In this document: piece after piece, positions 55,748-64,000 of the stretch | Layout: every line of letters begins with the position of its first letter | Numbering within the stretch: position 1 is the first letter of the stretch | Assembly (NCBI GenBank): GCA_947568835.1 | Contig: OX387607.1 | Coordinates: 16,543,701-16,607,700, forward strand | Direction: 5' to 3' | From: Protonemura montana | Lineage: Eukaryota; Arthropoda; Insecta; Plecoptera; Nemouridae | Length of the DNA stretch: 64,000 bases | Notes under the pieces: model-generated | Databases searched by the model: none | What the model saw: the letters and a program-made list of their open reading frames with translations, nothing else | What the model was told of the DNA's origin: nothing | Position numbers and translations under genes: made by a program

Positions 55748-57354
55748 CTGGCAACAACTTAAAGACGTTCTTCTGAAGTCCCACGCGACTTCTGGTAGCA
55801 CACCCGTCTCCTTCGAGACAAACTGTCAAACTGAAACGCAACCAAACTTTGAATTCATTAGCCGAGGCCATCAAAATCTCAGACTATACACAAGAACAAA
55901 AAGTGCCTCAGGTTTAAAAGCTCTATGACAGGTTCATTGCTAGCCGATATTTCATGGAAACAAACTTGTTTGGTTACGATACTTAATCGAGGTTATCTAA
56001 TAATGAAGAAACTTAATTCTTATTTTTTTCTTCTTTTTAGTAGGTCATTGCACGGACATGTGTGTTATAAAATGGTATGTGTGTTTCAAGTTGGCTCTGA
56101 CTTGATGAAATAACAAAATTCTTAGTTCTCATGTCAAATCGTTTATCGTTCTGGTTATGGGTGGGTGGCCGTCTTAACGAGGGATTTTATGAATGTAAGT
56201 TTTGGTTTAATTGGCACTTTTTTCACATCTGCATTTGCTACTGGAGGATTATTGTTGTTAGAGCTGGACATTAAGTTGGTGGGCACCGTTGTTGCCCTAC
56301 GACAGAAGGTTAATTGCCGGTCCCGGGTTTCCCCTCCTTTCTTCTAGGCTTGGCTAGGTTATTATTTACAGAAGATGAAGTTTGAAGTGTCTTGGGTCTT
56401 ACGCTTGCAACGCGTGGGGTATTTTATTATTCGGAACACTAATAACCTTTCAAAAATTGATGCCACAAACGGGGACTCGAACCCCGATCTCCACCTGTCG
56501 CGGGTGTTGCCCATTAGGCTACTTGAGAGGTTATTAGTGTTTCTGATAATAAAATACCGCTGGCTTTATTTAAAAAAGCAAAACTTTGCCTGTGTTTTTT
56601 ATTAAATTTATGGCTAACGCTGCATAAGTACTCTTATTTGCTACACAATACCGTTTTGTTTTTTTGTAATTTTAGTGGAAATAATTTGACTTGGGCTTGG
56701 AGGGAAAAAGTGCCAAGAAATCAAAATATTCAAAGATGTGAGGAACAAAATCATGTTTAGATCTTACTGATTCAGATGTTTTATTCAATCGATACGAGTT
56801 TTAGATTAGGTGTCTGGATGACAACATTTTTTACATAACTTATGTCACGTGATTTAATTTATTCCATTATGTACAGAGTTTTTGTTGATTTCAGTTCAAA
56901 TCGAGCGCGATTGGTAACAAAAGATCTAAAATCAGATAAATCGAAAGTTTAAAACCATCATAAACAACGTTACCAATCTGTTTTATGCGAGAAAATCGAG
57001 GAAATTGTCATACAAAAGTACGCGATTGTAAAACAAAAAAATTGTGTTTTGATTTGGGTTATTTTTAATATTTTTCCGATCCGAATAAAATTAGAATCGA
57101 TGCTCATTTGTGTGTGCTTTGTTAGAAACAGCCAAGCTGATCGTTGGTCAGTTGTTTTAAGAAACGTTCAATCACCGAAGTGTCCTGACCAAGGATCAAG
57201 GATCTTCCTGCACAAGTCCTGAGTCCTTACAGCCAGCAAGTAATCAACTGAATCAAAAGATTCAAATGAATTTTTAAATATTATGTTCTTCTATTTTCAC
57301 TATTGCTTTTAAGACCCTCGATATTAAAATTACTGCAATCTAAATCTGAGTTAC
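55748..57354. other. Intergenic region RDH-G/RDH-H
   Basis: No gene recognised. It contains a 5S-SINE body fragment (about 56275-56362, CCGGTCCCGGGTTTCCCC) and a tRNA-like foldback copy (about 56400-56560, ACTCGAACCCCGATCTCCAC, outer arms with AGAGGTTATTAGTGTT). Confidence 0.55.
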
Positions 57355-60300
57355 TTAATCTCCTGGGGCTTCTAAAATAATTTGTAGTAACTTATTTCTA
57401 TTCTCTATCGCGTCTTTGGTTTTGACCCACAGCTGTTCCGCCAGTATTTTGTCCTGAGCCTCGGCGGACGCTGGAGCCACCTGAAAGAAAACCACGGTTT
57501 AATTTAACCAATATAACCTCTCGACAGCAACTTCACTCGCCTTGCTTATCAACCTCTCGACAGCAACTTCACTCGCCTTGCTTATCAACCTCTCGACAGC
57601 AACTTCACTCGCCTTGCTTATCAACCTCTCGACACCAACTTCACTCGCCTTGCTTATCAACCTCTCGACACCAACTTCACTCGCCTTGCTTATCAACCTC
57701 TCGACATCAACTTCACTCGCCTTGCTTATCAACCTCTCGACAACAACTTCACTCGCCTTGCTTATCAACCTCTCGACAGCAACTTCACTCGCCTTGCTTA
57801 TCAACCTCTCGACAACAACTTCACTCGCCTTGCTTATCAACCTCTCGACAGCAACTTCACTCGCCTTGCTTATCAACCTCTCGACACCAACTTCACTCGC
57901 CTTGCTTATCAACCTCTCGACAGCAACTTCGCTCGCCTTGCTTATCAACCTTTAGACAGCAACTTCACTCGCATTGCTTATCAACCTCCAGACAGCAACT
58001 TCACTCGCCTTGCTTATCAACCTCTCGACAGCATGGATTTGTGGAGGAATCCTGTTGTTCGCGTTGTACCGTCCTTCGGAAGGGACGTTAAGCCGGTGGT
58101 CCCCTGAGTGCTTTTCGACAGAAGTAGGCTACGTGCCGGCACCGGGTTTCCCTCCTTCCTTCTAGACTAGGTTAGGTTCATCATCATCCTCATTATCATC
58201 CACTAATTCACCGACGCCATTAGATCAGTGCCACATAGCCTGTTGTCAAAACAGTGCGTCTTTAAACAACACAAATCAATCAATCGATGAAACCTGTACA
58301 AAGAACTTACGACTCGAGAAAGAAGACGCAGTAATTTGAAATCCGAGCAAGCAATATCGCTTTTAACGGTTTTTAAAACCTATGTTTGTTCTACTTTTCA
58401 CCACCGCACAAGTGCGCGCTGGTTGCTGTCATTGACTGGATGTCCCTTCAGAGTTTAGTCACAATCGAACCGTTCCTTGTTTTCCTGGACTACCTTGCAA
58501 TCTTCGAAGTATTGTCCGGTAACTCCCTCGACTTCTTCGGAGACCGCCAAGAAGTTACCGGTCTGTGACCCTTCACGCGGCGACTGAAAGACAGGTAACA
58601 AGCCGTCAAGCAAACTGGCTGGCTAATAGAACACACATCATAGCTAATAGAAAGAAGAAAACTGTAATAATGTATTCTTTTCCAAAACAACGATTTCCAA
58701 CTCATTGAACGTGATGAACGAAATAGAGGTTATGTGTCACAAATGCAATCAAACCAATTTCGATATCCAATTCCTCTCGAGAAAGAAGGAAACTTAAGGT
58801 TTCTTTCAGATGAAACTCAGAAATAAGACCTAGTAAGTAAAGTTACAAGTACTTTTAACGTTTAGCAGTCAGTCGGGGCTAAGTAAGTAAATAATTAAGT
58901 GCTTTTCTTGGTGTTTAAAGAACGTGATCGCTTACCTTGCCAAAACATGTGAGTGCAGTTTTCACTGGATAGTGGAACATGTGAAACCCTTTGTGTATGT
59001 CGGTGACAACTGCACCCGGATGACAGCTGTTGACGGTTACACCTAAAAGCAGTTCTTCTGTCACTTTCTACCCTCAACATGCACTCCACCCTTTGCTCCA
59101 CCAAACTTATTTGAGATCAGCTGGTTGGATCCTATGTTCTATCCAGGTTATTTGAGATCAGCTAGCTGGATCCTATGCTCTATCCAGGTTATTTGAGATC
59201 AGCTGGCTGGATCCTATGCTCTATCCAGGTTGTTTGAGATCAGCTGGCTGGATCCTATGCTCTATCCAGGTTATTTGATAACAGCTGACTGGATCCTATG
59301 CTCTATCCAGGTTATTTGAGATCAGCTGGCCGGATCCTATGCTTTATCCAGGCTATTTGATATCAGCTGACTGGATCCTATGCTCTATCCAGGTTATTTG
59401 AGATCAGCTGGCCGGATCCTATGCTTTATCCAGGTTATTTGAGATCAGCTGACTGGATCCTATGCTCTATCCAGGTTATTTGAGATGAGCTGACTGGATC
59501 CTATGCTCTATCCAGGTTATTTGAGATCAGCTGACTGGATCCTATGCTCTATCCAGTTTATTTGAGATCAGCTGGCTGGATCCTATGCTCTATCTAGGTC
59601 ATTTGAGATCAGCTGGCTGGATCCTATGCTCTATCCAGGTTATTTGAGATCAGCTGGCTGGATCCTATGCTTTATCCAGGTTATTTGAGATCAGCTGGCT
59701 GGATCCTACGCTCTATCTAGGTTATTTGAGATCAGCTGGCTGGATCCTATGCTCTATCCAGGTTATTTGAGATCAGCTGGCTGGATCCTATGCTCTATCC
59801 AGGTTATTTGAGATCAGCTGGCCGGATCCTATGCTTTATCCAGGTTATTTGAGATCAGCTGACTGGATCCTATGCTCTATCCAGGTTATTTGAGATGAGC
59901 TGACTGGATCCTATGCTCTATCCAGGTTATTTGAGATCAGCTGACTGGATCCTATGCTCTATCCAGGTTATTTGAGATCAGCTGGCTGGATCCTATGTTC
60001 TATCTAGGTCATTTGAGATCAGCTGGCTGGATCCTATGCTCTATCCAGGTTATTTGAGATCAGCTGGCTGGATCCTATGCTCTATCCAGGTTATTTGAGA
60101 TCAGCTGGCTGGATCCTATGCTCTATCTAGGTCATTTGAGATCAGCTGGCTGGATCCTATGCTCTATCCAGGTTATTTGAGATCAGCTGGCTGGATCCTA
60201 TGCTCTATCCAGGTTATTTGAGATCAACTGGCTGGATCCTATGCTCTATCCAGGTTATTTGAGATCAGCTGGCTGGATCCTATGCTCTATCCAGGTTATT

Positions 60301-63300
60301 TGAGATGAGCTGACTGGGTCCTATGCTCTATCCAGGTTTTTTGAGATCAGCTGGCTGGATCCTATGCTCTATCCAGGTTATTTGATATCAGCTGACTGGA
60401 TCCTATGCTCTATCCAGGTTATTTGAGATCAGCTGGCCGGATCCTATGCTTTATCCAGGCTATTTGATATCAGCTGACTGGATCCTATGCTCTATCCAGG
60501 TTATTTGAGATCAGCTGGCCGGATCCTATGCTTTATCCAGGTTATTTGAGATCAGCTGACTGGATCCTATGCTCTATCCAGGTTATTTGAGATGAGCTGA
60601 CTGGATCCTATGCTCTATCCAGGTTATTTGAGATCAGCTGACTGGATCCTATGCTCTATCCAGGTTATTTGAGATCAGCTGGCTGGATCCTATGCTCTAT
60701 CTAGGTCATTTGAGATCAGCTGGCTGGATCCTATGCTCTATCCAGGTTATTTGAGATCAGCTGGCTGGATCCTATGCTCTATCCAGGTTATTTGAGATCA
60801 GCTGGCTGGATCCTATGCTTTATCTAGGTCATTTGAGATCAGCTGGCTGGATCCTATGCTCTATCCAGGTTATTTGAGATCAGCTGGCTGGATCCTATGC
60901 TCTATCCAGGTTATTTGAGATCAGCTGGCCGGATCCTATGCTTTATCCAGGTTATTTGAGATCAGCTGACTGGATCCTATGCTCTATCCAGGTTATTTGA
61001 GATGAGCTGACTGGATCCTATGCTCTATCCAGGTTATTTGAGATCAGCTGACTGGATCCTATGCTCTATCCAGGTTATTTGAGATCAGCTGGCTGGATCC
61101 TATGTTCTATCTAGGTCATTTGAGATCAGCTGGCTGGATCCTATGCTCTATCCAGGTTATTTGAGATCAGCTGGCTGGATCCTATGCTCTATCCAGGTTA
61201 TTTGAGATCAGCTGGCTGGATCCTATGCTCTATCTAGGTCATTTGAGATCAGCTGGCTGGATCCTATGCTCTATCCAGGTTATTTGAGATCAGCTGGCTG
61301 GATCCTATGCTCTATCCAGGTTATTTGAGATCAACTGGCTGGATCCTATGCTCTATCCAGGTTATTTGAGATCAGCTGGCTGGATCCTATGCTCTATCCA
61401 GGTTATTTGAGATGAGCTGGCTGGATCCTATGCTCTATCCAGGTTATTTGAGATCAGCTGGCTGGATCCTATGCTCTATCTAGGTCATTTGAGATCAGCT
61501 GGCTGGATCCTATGCTCTATCCAGGTTATTTGAGATCAGCTGGCTGGATCCTATGCTCTATCCAGGTTATTTGAGATCAACTGGCTGGATCCTATGCTCT
61601 ATCCAGGTTATTTGAGATCAGCTGACTGGATCCTATGCTCTATCCAGGTTATTTGAGATCAGCTGGCTGGATCCTATGCTCTATCTAGGTCATTTGAGAT
61701 CAGCTGGCTGGATCCTATGCTCTATCCATGTTATTTGAGATCAGCTGGCTGGATCCTATGCTCTATCCAGGTTATTTGAGATGAGCTGGCTGGATCCTAT
61801 GCTCTATCCAGGTTATTTGAGATGAGCTGGCTGGATCCTATGTTCTATCCAGGTTATTTGAGATGAGCTGGCTGGATCCTATGCTCTATCCAGGTTATTT
61901 GTGAACTTATACCAGTGCCACTGAGTTTCTGCGCCAAGTGGCTGGCGTTCAAGATGTTCGCTAGTTTTGTTGTCGAGTATCGAAAGTACTCTTTGAGTCT
62001 GCCGCCCATCTTTTTAGTTTCGCCCCACTCGTTAAAATTCGCCAAGTTTATATTTCCGTGATGATGACACTTCGAGCTCACGAAAATAATGCGGCTCGGC
62101 GACGATTTTTGAAGTAAATCTGTAGAAAATTGTAGTAAATGTAAAAACAATTTAGCAATTTAAATTAAGAACACTTAAAGATCACAAATTAAAATTATAT
62201 TTCTGTTAAAAGCTGGAAATTTTTGTTCAAGTGTACACAAATTAAATACATATGTGGATGTACTAAGCCAATATAAATTGTCTGCTATTAAATTAGCCTG
62301 TCTCTGGTTTGAGTAGATGGAGCTACTTCCCAATCTCATGACTTCCTCGAGCGTTGTTAAGGCAATAATCGACTGAAAATTTAAATTTGAACATTAAATT
62401 TACAGCTATTCACTGCCTTAAATATGTTTCCCGAGTTTTGACTTTTTATAAATAAAAAAATAATGAAAATCTGGAAGCCGATATTTCCTTTATGGCTTAC
62501 CGACGAGTAAATTGGTGAGCAGGAACGGCCCCAGATGATTTGTCTGTACCTCCACGTGAAACCCGTCCTCAGTGTATCTGTCTCCCAAACCCCCCACCCC
62601 TGCACTGTTGACCAACACGTCCAGACGTTCCTCAGACTCTAGGATCGTCTTTACAAAACTTTCTACAGAAGAGAAAGATGCCAAGTCTAGGTGGTGTACA
62701 ATCACTTGTTCGTTGGCCGTAGCGCGGACGATCTCATCTAAAAGATCAGATTTTTGGAGAAAATTATCAAATGATATCTATGATTTCATCTAAGTTCTAA
62801 CTTCTGTAAGCAGATATGTAAAATTGTTGAAAAAAAAGCTATTGAAATGGAGCATGTTGTGTAATTTGACATAAACGGTTATTGGGAATGAAAGTAAATA
62901 ACGGCGGTTAAAAATATGTTGGTTACCTCTGGCATCATTTGCTCTTGACAGATTTCTGCAAGCTAAAATCACTCTGGCACCTCTAGCCGCCAAATCTAGA
63001 GCCGTTTCCTTTCCTAGTCCTAAAAACACACACAGAAAACCGCTTTGTGTGAACAGACCAATCGTTGCTCTTCCATTATAAATAACAAATCCACTTGAAC
63101 AAGACTAACCTTTTTTTATTATTAACAATACTAAAATTGATGCCCAAACGCGGACTCGAACTCCGATCTCCACCTGTCGCGGGTGTTGCTCTGAACCATT
63201 GAGCTACTTGGACACTGGCTTTTTGGGACGATTTTAGTGTATTTGATGAGAATGACAGTTCTCCAAGGAGTAGAACGCGTTTGGGCATCAATTTTTGAGA

Positions 63301-63545
63301 CGGTTATAGTGTTGATAATAATAAAATACCCCGCGCATTGCAAGCGTTTGCAATTTAAATCAGATTTCATCCTAAAACTTACCTTTGTTGGCGCCAGTGA
63401 TAATAACAGTTTTACCCAACATTAATCTACTTGAATTGAAAGAACCACACGTGTATTTTAAATACATTTTCAAAGCAATCGCCAGTCCTCCGATAGCAAG
63501 AACTGGAAATGAATCCAAGCATCCGAGAAACTCGATGAACACCAT
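57355..63545 (-). CDS. RDH-H: retinol dehydrogenase 11-14-like SDR, longest paralogue
   Basis: Seven exons, CDS complement(join(57355..57480, 58494..58583, 58936..59042, 61913..62119, 62501..62737, 62927..63019, 63383..63545)), 340 aa. Start [10 protein letters not shown]; anchor about 12-30; the CGVCKS motif of the others reads [46 protein letters not shown], Ser of [19 protein letters not shown]. The C-terminus is extended by about ten residues ([11 protein letters not shown]). Exon 4 carries an insert ([15 protein letters not shown]), partly shared with RDH-G. Intron 4 (59043-61912, 2870 bp) is almost wholly the 41-bp satellite; intron 6 holds a SINE with a 36-bp expansion; intron 1 holds a tRNA-like foldback element. 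All catalytic residues are present. Confidence 0.9.
57519..58028. repeat. 36-bp tandem expansion of the SINE body start
   Basis: About fourteen copies of a 36-bp unit (AACCTCTCGACAGCAACTTC, ACTCGCCTTGCTTATC) with the variable base in GACAGC, GACACC, GACATC or GACAAC. The period is a multiple of three without stops, so long repetitive ORFs appear on both strands; these are by-products. It leads directly into the SINE body. Confidence 0.95.
58028..58290 (+). mobile_element. 5S-SINE body without 5S head
   Basis: Body (AGCATGGATTTGTGGAGG, CCTTCGGAAGGGACGTTAAG, CGTGCCGGCACCGGGTTTCC), CATCATCATCC, and the tail GCGTCTTTAAACAACACAAA. Its upstream end is replaced by the 36-bp array. It lies in RDH-H intron 6. 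Confidence 0.87.
59108..61901. repeat. 41-bp satellite array filling RDH-H intron 4
   Basis: About 68 copies of the unit found at 1-396. It contains a higher-order repeat of 27 units (1107 bp): variant sites GGCCGG at 59328 and 59820 recur at 60435 and 60927, and CTAGGTC at 59594 and 60127 recurs at 60701 and 61234. The array begins 65 bp from exon 5 and ends 11 bp from the exon 4 donor. Confidence 0.97.
63108..63370. mobile_element. tRNA-like foldback element in RDH-H intron 1
   Basis: It contains TTGATGCCCAAACGCGGACT, an antisense tRNA-like unit (CTCCACCTGTCGCGGGTGTT, CATTGAGCTACTTGGACACT), inner GACGATTTTAGTGTATTTGA and the right arm CATCAATTTTTGAGACGGTT to GCATTGCAAGCGTTTGCAAT. The left arm is short. 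It stops about 12 bp from RDH-H exon 1. Confidence 0.8.
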
Positions 63546-63891
63546 TTTATTTAATCTTCACGATGGCCGAATTTAAAATATTATCTGAGAGCTCCACTGA
63601 GTTGTTTATGGTTGGTATTCAATTGATGAACTGTTGGTAGTTTTTGATAGCAGTTACCGTTTCACCTGAGCCAGACGATAGCTGGAGGCTACGATGTAAT
63701 ACCTGCCGGTAGGTCTGTACAGGTAGACATGAAGTTCCTTTCTTTGTTCGAATACGAAAACATGTTTCATTAATTAAAAACTCGCACCAGGCTCACACGG
63801 TTGTGAAAAATATTTCGTAAGTTTCTAATTAGGAAATACAATTAATGCATATTGTAATTTTTATACATTTACAATGTGTATTGAAAGTATA

Positions 63892-64000
63892 ACCGAACAG
63901 TTTGGAGTGTTGGAAACACCGGTTCTCGTTAGATCACCGAAGTTAAGCAACACTGCGCTGGGTCAGGTATTAGATGGGTGGCCATCATACACATGACCAG
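63892..64000 (+). mobile_element. 5S-derived SINE, start of a copy cut by the window end
   Basis: CCGAACAGTTTGGAGTGTTG, GAAACACCGGTTCTCG and GATCACCGAAGTTAAGCAAC, with box TTAGATGGGTGGCC, form the 5S-like head. The body lies beyond the window. Confidence 0.85.

Noticed and set aside
57499..57955. Long repetitive ORFs (137-149 codons) on both strands, 12-residue periodic
   Set aside because: They result from a 36-bp array whose period is divisible by three and lacks stops; the sequence is amplified SINE body, not a gene.
1..64000. CRISPR array, operon or prophage features
   Set aside because: Spliced genes, SINEs and telomere-type repeats show a eukaryotic nuclear origin; the regular repeats are contiguous minisatellites without unique spacers.

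Overview
The window reads as eukaryotic, AT-rich, repeat-rich DNA from an invertebrate, most likely an arthropod. All recognisable genes are spliced with GT/AG introns. A long (CCTAA)n tract, the arthropod-type telomere motif TTAGG on the other strand, lies inside an intron. One gene resembles the Osiris/DUF1676 family best known from insects. I cannot name the species. Almost no gene is visible as a single long ORF; the models below were assembled by hand from exons, splice sites and phase, and each total CDS length is a multiple of three.

Layout: all ten assembled genes are on the minus strand. (1) 1-396 is a 41-bp minisatellite that recurs near the other end. (2) 5063-11901 is a six-exon gene with THEG (SPMAP2-type) repeats, a sperm-microtubule protein family. 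(3) 14696-16311 is a two-exon secreted protein with a hydrophobic core and a His-rich tail, tentatively Osiris-like. (4) 17142-63545 holds eight complete head-to-tail genes for membrane-anchored short-chain dehydrogenases/reductases of the retinol-dehydrogenase 11-14 type (SDR7C), called RDH-A (left) to RDH-H (right, continuing transcription leftwards). They share seven exons and intron phases 1,1,1,1,0,0; RDH-A lacks intron 4. The products are 320-340 aa and keep the N-terminal anchor, TGxxxG[IL]G, the Asn/Ser/YxxxK residues and the PG motif.

The space between exons is filled with repeats: a composite SINE with a 5S-rRNA-derived head that is tandemly multiplied in several copies; short foldback elements carrying a tRNA-like segment; a second foldback family; a tRNA-derived SINE; and many minisatellites (periods of about 11, 14, 26, 36, 41, 47, 52, 54 and 105 bp). 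Several arrays lie within 11-60 bp of exon borders.

The RDH enzymes would sit on intracellular membranes and reduce or oxidise retinoid-like or other lipophilic carbonyls/alcohols with NADP(H). The paralogues look like one expanding family: cofactor-binding exons are homogenised between neighbours (RDH-D, E, F) while substrate-side exons differ. Three further single-exon candidates (3462-3661 +, 13217-13407 -, 14126-14369 +) are open but unrecognised.
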